A stretch of DNA of 64,000 nt from Eubacterium sp. AF36-5BH. Its GTDB lineage: Bacteria > Bacillota > Clostridia > Lachnospirales > Lachnospiraceae. The notes under the pieces were generated by a model that had not been told where the DNA came from, made no database searches, and saw only the letters and a list, made by a program, of their open reading frames with translations. The position numbers and the translations under genes are program-made. The stretch lies in NCBI RefSeq assembly GCF_003460505.1, contig NZ_QTVG01000008.1, positions 47,395 through 111,394 of the forward strand. Direction: 5' to 3'. This document shows positions 54,277 through 63,954 of this stretch, piece by piece; within the stretch, counting starts at the first letter, position 1, and each line of letters starts with the position of its first letter.

Positions 54277-55149
54277 TCAATTATTGTACTTATAGGCCAA
54301 ATTATTAAGTTCATCAATCAATTTTTGATTATTAATTTTTCTTGCTAAAGGCATATAAATTTCAATAGTTTCTTTCGCTTTTGCTACTTTTTTGTTTTCA
54401 TCAATGTAATCTATTGTTCGCATATTGTGAAGTCTTTCAGCAAGTTTAATCAAAATCACTTCATTTGATTCTTGATTATCAATTCGTTTAACTATATTCC
54501 ATATGTCGTATGGCAATTCATTTTCTAAATTGGCATCATTCCCTTTGGTCGACACATCACAAAACATGCCTGCTAAAATAATATCTTGTTCCGCCCCTAA
54601 TTCAGCTAACAAGATTGAAACATTTATAGGATGCGTAACATACTCCTCACCCGAATATCTTTTTTTGTCTTTATAAGCATTGCATGCTACTTTAAAAACC
54701 TCTGATAATTTTTTGGGGGCAAAAGCAATACTATTTTTATCCATTGTTTCTTCCAGTAGTTCAAGCAATTCCTCTTTGCTCATACCAATTTTTGTAGTTT
54801 GCAAAAAAATATGATTCATATAACTACCTCCTATACAATCAATTTCTAATTTCATTGTTTTAAGGAGTGATGGTGGAAATCCAAATTCTCTATTGAACGA
54901 CTTAGAAAAAGCACTATGTGACTGCCATCCATATTTTATTGCAACGTCAATTATACGCATCCCCAACAAAATATCTTCACATGCCCTAATAAGTCTACGT
55001 CGGCAAACATACTCCATAACGGTTTCATTCGTATATCGCTTAAACATACGAATAAAATGATACTCAGAATACCCAGCTATCTCTGCCAATCTTTTTATAT
55101 TTAATGATTCTTCTAAATGTTCTTCAATATATTTTAGTACGTGATTCAT
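54277..55149 (-). CDS. AraC-type regulator fused to a degenerate RelA/SpoT-like HD domain
   Basis: About 290 residues from the ATG at 55149 (AGAGG site; GTG/ATG alternatives at 55158/55155). Residues 1-100 form an AraC-type double HTH (NIKRLAEIAGYSEYHFIRMF, then IIDVAIKYGWQSHSAFSKSF). Residues about 150-290 resemble the HD domain of (p)ppGpp hydrolases (YVTHPINVSILLAELGAEQD, LIKLAERLHNMRT). The HD pair reads CD (MFCDVSTKG) and the later metal ligand reads KLAE instead of KLAD, so hydrolysis is doubtful. The module may sense a nucleotide and act as a transcription switch. It lies in a cargo patch inserted in the transfer operon. Confidence 0.7.
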   Translation of the reverse strand: MNHVLKYIEEHLEESLNIKRLAEIAGYSEYHFIRMFKRYTNETVMEYVCRRRLIRACEDILLGMRIIDVAIKYGWQSHSAFSKSFNREFGFPPSLLKTMKLEIDCIGGSYMNHIFLQTTKIGMSKEELLELLEETMDKNSIAFAPKKLSEVFKVACNAYKDKKRYSGEEYVTHPINVSILLAELGAEQDIILAGMFCDVSTKGNDANLENELPYDIWNIVKRIDNQESNEVILIKLAERLHNMRTIDYIDENKKVAKAKETIEIYMPLARKINNQKLIDELNNLAYKYNN

Positions 55150-55338
55150 AACCATCACCTCTCAACTCCACGTGGTAGTTATATATTAAATCATTTCTTT
55201 CGCTTTAACTGTTCCCAAATTGCTGATTCTTCTAACAAAATTACATATAATCTCACCATCAACTGCAAATTTTTACATCACTTTATATTCTCGATAATTT
55301 TGAATTTGTCTCTTCGGCAAATTGAAAACTTCGAGTGA

Positions 55339-55773
55339 TTATATATAGCCTCTTTTCTTTGCCTCAGCTATCAATTTAGGCTGAATTAATGGATATGTCC
55401 AATTATCAACCAAATCATCTACAATAATAATTTTTTCTATTTCACTATTTATATTTCCAAAAGAAGTAATATCAGCAATAAAAAGCATTCCAAACGTTTC
55501 ATCATCTATATTTTCATTCACTCTTGTCTTGCCTTTCACTGAATACACGCATATTGGCTTTATTTCAAAATTAACAGCTCCCGTTTCTTCTTGCAATTCT
55601 CTCTTTGCTGTTTCTAAAATAGGTTCATCTGCTTCTCTGTGTCCACCTGGAACTTCATAGGTATCTCTCTCCCAATGTTTACAAAAAACCCACTTCCCGT
55701 CAAATTTTGAAATAATGACCGCAAATTTTAATAAATTATCATTAATACTATCATAAAACTGTACTTCAACCAA
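55339..55773 (-). CDS. Nudix hydrolase (cargo)
   Basis: A 144-residue Nudix protein starting at TTG 55773, 10-11 bases after GGAGG. The Nudix box is complete (GGHREADEPILETAK then RELQEETGAV). It starts with a beta-rich domain (FAVIISKFDGKWVFCKHWER). Substrate unknown. It is part of the cargo patch with the AraC-HD, DUF4238 and GIY-YIG genes, all AT-rich and co-directional. Confidence 0.85.
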   Translation of the reverse strand: MVEVQFYDSINDNLLKFAVIISKFDGKWVFCKHWERDTYEVPGGHREADEPILETAKRELQEETGAVNFEIKPICVYSVKGKTRVNENIDDETFGMLFIADITSFGNINSEIEKIIIVDDLVDNWTYPLIQPKLIAEAKKRGYI

Positions 55774-55807
55774 ACTACATATACCTCCGTAGAATTCAAA
55801 AAATCTA

Positions 55808-56818
55808 TCAACACATAAAAAATCTATTGCGATTTATATCACTCAATTCAGGCTCTTTTTTTAGTATATCGTTTGCCAAATCAAATTTTTCTTCTTTACA
55901 GAAAACATATCTATAACTTTGTTGCACTTGTAAAGCGTTATAAAAAATAACATTTTCTTCGTCTATTTTACAAAAATGCTTATGAAGAACTCCATCCGTT
56001 GAGAAGTAGTCCCTATCACGTAAAACAAGTATCAATCGTGAATTTATTGGAAATGCAATTTCTATTCCCCGGCTTCCATATCCCATTTGTCCACAATGTC
56101 CATATCGTACCACCGGATTATCCGAAGTATAAAATGGCATCCCAGTTTCATTAATTAACACCATCCAATATTTATCCCTAAATACTAATGCTAACTTTGT
56201 AATATTTTCTTCATCCAATATCATCTGTGCATGAAGCAATTTCTTCTGATTTTCGTCATTCCATTCTAGTCTAATATTATTTAATAATTCTCTTTCTTCT
56301 TCCGATTTAGCCATTTTTTTCATTAGTAGTAATGGCATTCTTTCATACGTTTCAATGATTACTTGCCTAAATTCCTTTGTTCTCACTTGTTGCAATGCAA
56401 GATATAACGAAATTTTATCCATTTGTTCATCGTTAAGAATTTCCATTTCTAACAATCGTACAGGATTTGCCATCATATAAGTTGATGTAATTTGTGCAAC
56501 AGAATCAAACAAAAAAGTTTCTACATTTTCTGCAAAAAAATGCTCAATATGTTGAGTGTCAATCTCTTGCATCAACTTTTCCATCTCAGGATCTATCTTA
56601 AAATTGGGATCTTTTTCTTCTGCTTTTTTTCTCAACTGCTCAAAATCTACATCGTAAAAATATCTTTCCGATGCATAATCTTCAACATTTCCCGGTCTAA
56701 TTTGAATTTTTTCTTTATCAAAAATATTAAAACGATATGTTTTTCCCTTTTGTTTTGCAAATGTATGCAAATATCTCTGTGGAACATAATGTTCATTTTT
56801 TACTTTTTGTTGTACCAT
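55808..56818 (-). CDS. DUF4238 family protein
   Basis: About 336 residues from ATG 56818 (GGAGG site); the reading to 56863 is probably too long. The N-terminal signature KNEHYVPQRYLHTFAKQKGK with the later FYTSDNPVVRYG segment marks the DUF4238 family, found sporadically in bacteria and often near mobile or defence genes. The biochemical function is unknown. It precedes the Nudix gene by about 35 bases. Confidence 0.8.
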   Translation of the reverse strand: MVQQKVKNEHYVPQRYLHTFAKQKGKTYRFNIFDKEKIQIRPGNVEDYASERYFYDVDFEQLRKKAEEKDPNFKIDPEMEKLMQEIDTQHIEHFFAENVETFLFDSVAQITSTYMMANPVRLLEMEILNDEQMDKISLYLALQQVRTKEFRQVIIETYERMPLLLMKKMAKSEEERELLNNIRLEWNDENQKKLLHAQMILDEENITKLALVFRDKYWMVLINETGMPFYTSDNPVVRYGHCGQMGYGSRGIEIAFPINSRLILVLRDRDYFSTDGVLHKHFCKIDEENVIFYNALQVQQSYRYVFCKEEKFDLANDILKKEPELSDINRNRFFMC

Positions 56819-56917
56819 ATCACCAACTCCTCCACCGTTTATACTGTAATAGTACCTAAACAATAAAGTATCTTTAGCTTATTACTCTTCATTTTTTTGT
56901 ATTGTTATTCCTTTACC

Positions 56918-57697
56918 TCAAAGGTCTTTTATACAATTATTTTTTATATCAATACATCTCATATTCATCACTGAATCCATATACGTTGTCATTCCACCGG
57001 ATGTTCTGTTTTGAAGAAAATTGTAAATCAACGGACTACTTGTAATTTGTAATTCTTTTTCATATAACTCGTCAATCGCTTCGCTATCTACAGGTATCAA
57101 AAAAATCCTTGTTGTATCTAAACACCCAAACGAATCAATTGATATAATTGAACTATTAACGCTTCCCCATATTAATCTATCAAACTGTTTTACCGTGCTC
57201 CAATGTTTTAATATTCTTCGGCGTAATGTTTGCTTTCTGGTAATTCCTATATAGATTCTTTTATATTCACCTAATACAAGCATATATATTCCTGGTTTTT
57301 TCATATCTTCGTGATTTAGAGAATAGTATTCTTTAAACTCACTTCCATCTGTCAACAAAAATTCATTTAGTTTTTCTTCAAAATTTTTGCCCACATACTT
57401 ATAATACTCCATATTCATATCAAAATTTTTTAAAGCCTGTTCTCTATGTTTTTCGCACCATTCATCTGTATATGTTAATCCTTTTTTGTCTAATGCTAAA
57501 TCATATCTTGGCACTTTTCCTTCATCAATATCCGACTTATTTATTTCGTATGCTTTTGGATTATTTTTAAAATAAAATGACGTTCGCTTATCTATAACCG
57601 CATAATTTTCCCTCGTTAGTTTATTATATTTACTGTTATTTACCAAATAATCGAAATGGATTACAGGTTCTGAATTTTCATAAATTATTTTTCCCAT
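56918..57697 (-). CDS. GIY-YIG-like nuclease-fold protein
   Basis: About 259 residues from ATG 57697 (AAGGAGG site). A GIY-YIG core can be seen in KPGIYMLVLGEYKRIYIGIT followed by RKQTLRRRILKHW, at about 140-170, with an Arg and a C-terminal region with Glu near YEKELQ. The N-terminal 130 residues match nothing I know. The GIY-YIG fold is used by homing endonucleases and some defence nucleases. It is the first gene of the cargo patch, next to virB4. Confidence 0.6.
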   Translation of the reverse strand: MGKIIYENSEPVIHFDYLVNNSKYNKLTRENYAVIDKRTSFYFKNNPKAYEINKSDIDEGKVPRYDLALDKKGLTYTDEWCEKHREQALKNFDMNMEYYKYVGKNFEEKLNEFLLTDGSEFKEYYSLNHEDMKKPGIYMLVLGEYKRIYIGITRKQTLRRRILKHWSTVKQFDRLIWGSVNSSIISIDSFGCLDTTRIFLIPVDSEAIDELYEKELQITSSPLIYNFLQNRTSGGMTTYMDSVMNMRCIDIKNNCIKDL

Positions 57698-57797
57698 TAC
57701 TCCTCCTTTACCCAATACAATTTATTGGTTTGTTAAAATAGAATCACATATTTATCTGATACAATTTTAACATAGGTTATTCCTTTTATCTACTCAC

Positions 57798-60176
57798 TTA
57801 ACTATTGATACTTTCCTTATTTGCTATTCTTTCATGGATATTTGTATTATACAATTTATAAAGCTCTGTGTCTTTGCTGATAGTATTATCAAACGGAATA
57901 ATCACGTTTCCACACTTAATAAGTCCCATGCCTGACGGTGCATTGCTTACAAATTCAAGCTGTGACTCTGATACACCTACCACTTCCGCTATTTTTTCTG
58001 CATCTGTGTTTGCCTGTTTTAATATTGCCACAAACTCACTGTTTGCAAGCATAGTCGTTGCAGTATAGTTCTGCAAAAGGTCAATAACATTCTGTGTTAT
58101 GCCTGTGCATAGTCCACCCTGCTTTCTTACCTTTTTCCATAGCTGCTGTAAATACTTTGCACTGTACTCTGAATTTAAGAGAACATGAAATTCGTCTATG
58201 TAAAGCCATGTTGCCCTGCCTTTTTGTCCGTTCTCAACAATTCTCTGCTGAATTGCTTCCATCATAATAAGCATAGATACCGGGGCAAGGTCCTGTCCTA
58301 AGTCTCTTATTCCATAAACAGTAAATCTGTTATTCATATCCACGTTTGTCTGATTATTAAAAATGTTTAAGGAACCTTTTACAAAGATTTCAAGAGAAAG
58401 GGCAATATCCTTAGCTATCTTTCTTTCATCTGCATCTGTCTGGTTTAATAGTCTTTCATAAAAATCAGACATTACCGGAATATACTTTTCTCTGCTTCTT
58501 GCGATATCCAAATACATCTCTGTTAAGCACCTGTCAATAATAGAACGCTGCTGCGGTGTAAGCGGTTTATTAAGACACTGTTCACACAAGCCAAACATAA
58601 ATGAACATTTTTCCCTAATCCATCCTTTTGAGTCTCTGGCATCCAGATTCCACACGTCCATATCAAGAGGATTTACATAGTTATCCGTATACGTTGATAA
58701 ATTAACAACTGTTCCTCCGTACGTCTTTGCAATGTCAAAGTATTCATGCATCGGATCAATTACGATTACATCATCTTCTCCTTTTAAAAAAACACTTCCC
58801 ATTTCCATTTTGCTGAAAAAGGATTTTCCTGAACCGGGAACACCAAATACAAACCCGTTTCCATTTATAAGCTTCTTTCTGTTTCCAACATTGATATTCT
58901 TTGACACCTGATTGATACCGTAATAATTGCCGCCTTCGTCATTTAATTCCTGCACGTTAAATGGAACTAAACCTGCAAGTGAATTGGTAAGCATTGTTCT
59001 CATTGTTTCAATCTGTCTTACACCAATTGGAAGTATGGTATTTAATGCTTCCCTCTGCATAAACTGATTTGTGTCGATTGTAACTCCATTACCTTTTCCA
59101 ATTGTCACAATTGTTTCACAGGCACTTTCCAGTTCTTCCTTACTGTCTGCCATAACGATTATATTAACGGAAGTATAAAACATGCTCTCATCATTTTCCC
59201 TTACGTTGTTCATCATGTCTTCAATGTCTTTTTTCTCCATCCTCTTTGCATAAGAAATCTCTGTTGAAAAATCATTGTTTCTGTTTCTTACCTGTTGCTG
59301 TTTTATAATATCTGATTCTACTCCCAGATACTTTTTCTGTAAAACCCTAATGGTCATATCTTTTGGAACCGGAACAACATCTATGCTTGTTATCATATGT
59401 ACCGGAAGCATTGTGATTGTATTAAGAAGTTCTTCTGACAAACTCTTTGGATATTTTTTGAAAAATAATGCCCGGCAAAACTTGTTTTCTGTCTCAAAAT
59501 AATCCTGATGAAACTTAATCATTCCATTGCACAAATCATTTCTGAAATCTCTTCCCACACGTTTTGCTTCCCTTATGTCAAAATCAAACTCATCTTCTTT
59601 TCCAATGTTGTAAAAATCATGCAGCACATGGAGTCTTTCATTTCCTGTTAACGCTTTAATACCTGTTCCAAGTTCATTAAATGCTTTTCTTATATTTACC
59701 TCAATGGTTGCAAACTGTGCCCCTGCTTCTTCAAATGTTTTTCTCTCAACAGTTACGGTCAGATATCTTTCCTGCTCTATTCCCTGTCTTCCTTCCTTTA
59801 TCTTCTCCTCTATGATTTTGTTATATATTTTTCTGAAATCATCAAAACCGTCATTTAAGTATGGAAGAAGTATGTACTTTCTCAAATCCTGCATGTCTTT
59901 ATTTTTATTATTGATTGTAATCTTAAAAGAACAGTCAAAAGAATTTAAGAATTTACAGTATCTCTGCAGTATTTCTTCCTGCTCGTCATAAGTTGCAGTT
60001 GTATAATTAATATCCATAAACTTGTATGTTTTTGAATATTTATTCTGCTGTACCTTAAAGATTCCGCTTTCAGATACTTCCATTATTTCTATTGTTTCCT
60101 GTATGGATTTAGGACTTTTGTAAAGCGGTTCAGATGCTTTCTTTAATTTCTTAAACCCATCCGTAAATAATCCCAT
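57798..60176 (-). CDS. virB4: VirB4-type conjugation ATPase
   Basis: A 792-residue type IV secretion ATPase of the Gram-positive ICE type. Walker A is GVPGSGKSFFS near residue 447 and Walker B TWLYIDEFHVLL near 659; conserved segments VIVIDPMHEY and GGLCTGITQNVIDLL are present. It powers assembly and transport of the conjugation channel at the membrane. It starts 12 bases after the PrgI gene. Confidence 0.93.
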   Translation of the reverse strand: MGLFTDGFKKLKKASEPLYKSPKSIQETIEIMEVSESGIFKVQQNKYSKTYKFMDINYTTATYDEQEEILQRYCKFLNSFDCSFKITINNKNKDMQDLRKYILLPYLNDGFDDFRKIYNKIIEEKIKEGRQGIEQERYLTVTVERKTFEEAGAQFATIEVNIRKAFNELGTGIKALTGNERLHVLHDFYNIGKEDEFDFDIREAKRVGRDFRNDLCNGMIKFHQDYFETENKFCRALFFKKYPKSLSEELLNTITMLPVHMITSIDVVPVPKDMTIRVLQKKYLGVESDIIKQQQVRNRNNDFSTEISYAKRMEKKDIEDMMNNVRENDESMFYTSVNIIVMADSKEELESACETIVTIGKGNGVTIDTNQFMQREALNTILPIGVRQIETMRTMLTNSLAGLVPFNVQELNDEGGNYYGINQVSKNINVGNRKKLINGNGFVFGVPGSGKSFFSKMEMGSVFLKGEDDVIVIDPMHEYFDIAKTYGGTVVNLSTYTDNYVNPLDMDVWNLDARDSKGWIREKCSFMFGLCEQCLNKPLTPQQRSIIDRCLTEMYLDIARSREKYIPVMSDFYERLLNQTDADERKIAKDIALSLEIFVKGSLNIFNNQTNVDMNNRFTVYGIRDLGQDLAPVSMLIMMEAIQQRIVENGQKGRATWLYIDEFHVLLNSEYSAKYLQQLWKKVRKQGGLCTGITQNVIDLLQNYTATTMLANSEFVAILKQANTDAEKIAEVVGVSESQLEFVSNAPSGMGLIKCGNVIIPFDNTISKDTELYKLYNTNIHERIANKESINS

Positions 60177-60188
60177 GTTATTTCCTCC

Positions 60189-60659
60189 TTATAAAAATTT
60201 ACAGCCACAGGCAATGCCTATGGCTGCAATTACTGACACGATGCTTACTGCAAGCACCACAATCATTTTCTTTTTTGTTTTGTTAAACTCTGATTTATTA
60301 TCCGTTTCCGTCTTTCTTTTTTCTTCCTCAATCTGTGCTGCGATTTTCTTTAACTCCTCTGCATTTTCCGTAGACTTATAAAGTAACGGTTTTGCTTTAA
60401 ACATAAACTGTATTCTTTTTTTCATTACCTGCATAAAGCTCATTCCGTTGTATGTATAAAATCCGCTTAAAGCTATTGGAGCCACCACCGGAATGGCTAT
60501 ATATGCTGACAACGTAAGACCTACTTTTTTATATGTAAGGAATACTATTATTCCACCCACCAGCACACTTAGAATTGAAGCTATAAGCTGTTTTGCTGTA
60601 AGTCCTAACACAACCGATTCCTGAAATTTATCTATATCTTTATTTATTTCTACTGACAT
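60189..60659 (-). CDS. PrgI-family membrane protein
   Basis: A 156-residue protein with two membrane segments at the N terminus (IASILSVLVGGIIVFLT and AYIAIPVVAPIALSGF), a basic middle and a third segment at the C terminus. This layout fits the PrgI/VirB3-like family that sits before VirB4 in Gram-positive conjugation operons. Its stop and the next gene are separated by 12 bases. Confidence 0.85.
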   Translation of the reverse strand: MSVEINKDIDKFQESVVLGLTAKQLIASILSVLVGGIIVFLTYKKVGLTLSAYIAIPVVAPIALSGFYTYNGMSFMQVMKKRIQFMFKAKPLLYKSTENAEELKKIAAQIEEEKRKTETDNKSEFNKTKKKMIVVLAVSIVSVIAAIGIACGCKFL

Positions 60660-61058
60660 TTATTTCACCTGCCCTTTTTCATGTTCTTTATCTCTGTTAC
60701 GCTCAAAGTTTTTTTCATATTCAGCCATCTGTTTGGGGCATAACTCTCGTAGTTTATCCACATTGAAAACATAAAGCGGATACTCGCAAAAACCGCTTTT
60801 TAATGTAATTCCCGTGAAATCTCCTAAATAATTTTCTTCCAAAAACTTTTCCATCTCCGGCATGTTATTTGTATCAACATATCCGCAGTATTTAGGTACT
60901 TCCACTAAATTAACAGTTATGTTTCCATAAGGTTCCGGATATTCACCCTCTGTATTTACCAGTTCAAGATAAATATTGCCATTGTCTGTATACTGGCTCA
61001 TTGAAAGTTCTACATTTACATCTCCCCATTTAGATTCATAATTCATCTTTTTGTTCAT
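60660..61058 (-). CDS. DUF4313 protein of the ICE
   Basis: A 132-residue protein (WGDVNVELSMSQYTDNGNIY, EPYGNITVNLVEVPKYCGYV, then EYPLYVFNVDKLRELCPKQM) of the DUF4313 type, a frequent gene between VirB6-like and PrgI genes in Firmicute ICEs. It has no membrane segment. Function unknown; its place suggests a soluble transfer or regulatory role. It adjoins the PrgI gene with no gap. Confidence 0.8.
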   Translation of the reverse strand: MNKKMNYESKWGDVNVELSMSQYTDNGNIYLELVNTEGEYPEPYGNITVNLVEVPKYCGYVDTNNMPEMEKFLEENYLGDFTGITLKSGFCEYPLYVFNVDKLRELCPKQMAEYEKNFERNRDKEHEKGQVK

Positions 61059-61076
61059 CTTCTCTCCTCCTAACTT

Positions 61077-61919
61077 TTATAATCCTAATGCCCTGCTTGT
61101 AAGATTTTGTGCACCCTTTACCGTTCCTACTGTAAGTGCGATTGTAAATGTCATTTCACACAGATATATAAGTGTCTGAGTCCAGTCAGCATATTCTCCC
61201 GTAAATGACGGAAGTCCTGCACTTATTAGTGCATTGCACACTACTATAGCCAGTGCCATTGTCACAGCCTCAAACACAATTGATAAAAAGTACTTTGCAT
61301 ATGAAACCGCCGTATGGCTTACCATTCTGTTTCCACTGACTGTTGAAAATGCAATTGCTCCAAAAGGTACTAAAATCAGTATCTTTAGGAATCTGAAATA
61401 CACTGTATATATCAGGAAAAATCCACACACTATGATGACAATGGAAAGTATTGATGCAAGTATCAGCATTACCAGACTTGAACCAAAGCCAAGATTTTTT
61501 ATAATCTCAGCCTGTCCGCTGTCTATGGTAAGCTCTGCCATTTCTCCTGCTCCGACAAGTTTTACCAGATTGCCTGCGGAGGTAAAAAATGCTTTCATTA
61601 TTGTTACATTGTTTGCTACAAGCCATTCTGCTATTCCTATTCTCATAAGCATACGAAGAATAACTTCAAACCTCATGTCCTCTTTTACATCCACACTCTC
61701 CGAGCAAAAACCAATAACAAAGAACAGTACAACCAGCGAAGAACCGACACCTACAAAAATTGGTTCCAGATTCTGTATTACTCCCCACGGACCCCCGCTT
61801 TTGAAACTGACCGGTGACTGTCCTAAGAGAGCAAATACAAGTGATATCTGATTGTTCCAGAATCCAAAGACCATCTCAAGCAAATCAAGTATCTGCTGTC
61901 CCAGATTAAAAATATCCAA
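61077..61919 (-). CDS. VirB6/TrbL-like membrane channel protein
   Basis: A 280-residue polytopic membrane protein with five or six hydrophobic segments (SLVVLFFVIGFCSESV, SSLVMLILASILSIVIIV, CGFFLIYTVYFRF, LSIVFEAVTMALAIVV, LIYLCEMTFTIALTVG). The length and topology match VirB6/TrbL-like inner-membrane channel proteins in Gram-positive ICEs. It lies 18 bases upstream of DUF4313 in the transfer operon. Confidence 0.82.
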   Translation of the reverse strand: MDIFNLGQQILDLLEMVFGFWNNQISLVFALLGQSPVSFKSGGPWGVIQNLEPIFVGVGSSLVVLFFVIGFCSESVDVKEDMRFEVILRMLMRIGIAEWLVANNVTIMKAFFTSAGNLVKLVGAGEMAELTIDSGQAEIIKNLGFGSSLVMLILASILSIVIIVCGFFLIYTVYFRFLKILILVPFGAIAFSTVSGNRMVSHTAVSYAKYFLSIVFEAVTMALAIVVCNALISAGLPSFTGEYADWTQTLIYLCEMTFTIALTVGTVKGAQNLTSRALGL

Positions 61920-61952
61920 CTTTCATCACCTCTTTTCTTCCGTTTTTAGATT

Positions 61953-62306
61953 CTAAAATCCAAGAATTCCAAGAACTGATGATATTCCTGCCATCATTAT
62001 TCCTGCTACAATTCCTTTAAGGGCAGAATTCATTGTGGACGAATCCTGTTGCTGATATGCCTGTGCAAACTCCATTACGTTTTTAGCAAGAATTATTACA
62101 CCGATTGCTCCGATAATTGCCAGTATCAATGTTTTAAGATTATCAAGCGGTTTTGTTACAGAGCTTGTATCCGTTGCTAATACATTTGTACATTCAATCG
62201 TTGTCATCATTAATGCTCCAGATAATGCCGGAATCACATTGTTTTTAATTTTTGCACCAACTGTCTCTTTCTTATCTTTCATTTTCTTAACTAAATCTCT
62301 TATCAT
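61953..62306 (-). CDS. Maff2-family membrane protein
   Basis: A 117-residue protein with a basic start, a signal-like hydrophobic stretch (VIPALSGALMMTTIE), a second (LILAIIGAIGVIILAKNVM), a QQQDSS linker and a last hydrophobic segment. This is the pattern of Maff2, a small membrane protein placed between VirD4 and VirB6-like genes in Firmicute conjugative elements, thought to be the pilin-like (VirB2-type) component. Confidence 0.85.
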   Translation of the reverse strand: MIRDLVKKMKDKKETVGAKIKNNVIPALSGALMMTTIECTNVLATDTSSVTKPLDNLKTLILAIIGAIGVIILAKNVMEFAQAYQQQDSSTMNSALKGIVAGIMMAGISSVLGILGF

Positions 62307-62323
62307 AATCTCTTACTCCTTTT

Positions 62324-63954
62324 CTAACTTCTAAATTTGTTTCTCATTTCTTCCACCGATGTCTCAGGATAAAAATATTCAAGAATCCTTTTAACCGGAA
62401 TTCCTTCTTTCATTGCTGCCTTTGCTTCTTCCTTTTGTTCCTTTGAAAAGTTCCAGTTAAGTATTCGGTTTGTAACTGTGTCATCTTTTAATGCTTTTCT
62501 TTTTACCGTGTTTTTTTCACCACCTGAAGCATCATCATCCTGATACTCAAGTTCATATGCCATTTCCTTTTCTGCAGGACTTTTTTTCTCGTTACTTTGA
62601 GCTTTACTTAATCTCTTTTCAATTCCGTCATTACCAAGCAGCATGAATTGTTCCAGTGTCATTTCATCTATGTACACGTTTTCACCTTTTTCCTTTAGCT
62701 TTTCAAAATATGCCAATGACTGTTTATTAAGGATTTCAAAAGGAGGACCGACAAAAGTCGAATCCTCCTTAGGTGTGTGTATATAAGGTTTTCCTTTACC
62801 GTCAGCAGTCTGTTCAAACGCAGGATGCTTAAACGGTATAAATTTATTATCCACAATGGGATCAAATCCTCTGATAAATATAAGACACTTTTTATTGTCA
62901 AATTTTCTTGCCTCATCAGGTGTCATAAGTTCTCTTCCAAGCACATCATAATTTCTTGAGCTGCTTCCCTGACGTCCTCTTGTTTCTCCGCTTGACCTCT
63001 TATCAATGGTTCCCTTTCCAAGAAGCTCTGATATATACTTATGGGTACTCTGCTCATTACCTCCAAGATAAATAAGCGTGTCGCAGTTTCCTGGAATTGT
63101 TTCCCACGTTTCCTTAAACAATGCTTTAATCTGTGCAAGGTTCTGTATGATGATTACAGAACTTATTTCCCTGCTTCGCATTGTTGACAGTAATGAACAA
63201 TAGTCATCCGGCAGAGCAACGTTTGCAAATTCATCCAACATAAAAGTAACATGTATAGGTAATCTTCCACCGAAATTGAAATCTGCCTGATAGTATAGTT
63301 CCTGAAATATCTGTGTATACAGCATTCCTATAATAAAGTTGTAGGATTTATCCGAATCAGGAATAACACAAAACAGTGCAGTCTTGGTTTCACAATCTCC
63401 ATTAACTCCGATTCCAATATCAGCAAGATTCATTTCATCTCTTGAAAGAATCCTTAGTACCTTCTTATTTTCAAGAAAAGCAAGTCTTGAATTGGCACTG
63501 ATAATAATAGAACGGACAGTATCTCCTGCCCCTCTCATACATTTGTTGTACTGCTTTACAGCAGGATGATTTGAGCCAAGCGTACTTGTCTCTTCCAAAG
63601 CTTTCATTATGGCATCAAGCTGTGATGGCTTACCCTTTTCCTTTACTTCAGCTTTTCCCATAAGTTTAAGCACTGTTTCAAAGTTTCTTCTTTTAGGCGG
63701 AACCTCAAGCCACACATAATAAAACAACGCCTGAAGGAACATTCCCTCGGCTTTTTCCCAAAACGGATCAGCTGATGTTGCACCTTTAGGCGTTGTATTT
63801 GCAATTAGGTTTGTTATAAGTTTTATTACATCTGTTTCTTCTCTTATATAAAAAAACGGGTTATAACAGTCTGACTGGTCCATATCTATAAGATTGATGA
63901 CCTTTATGTTATATCCGTTATTCTTTAGCATCTCTCCCGTGCTTCTTAATATTT
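62324..63954 (-). CDS. virD4: VirD4-type coupling protein, 5' part missing
   Basis: The C-terminal 535 residues of a type IV coupling protein that delivers relaxosome to the channel. Walker B is in FMLDEFANVALP; conserved parts SADPFWEKAEGMFLQAL, LPDDYCSLLSTMRSREIS and DNKKCLIFIRGFDPI are present. The Walker A part and membrane anchor are upstream. The frame extends four codons (ILRSTGE type) beyond the ATG at 63931, and then an in-frame TAA and unrelated sequence begin, although relatives continue with a GDPKGE-type motif. So the gene is interrupted near 63954; it may be restored if the interrupter is a splicing intron. Confidence 0.85.
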
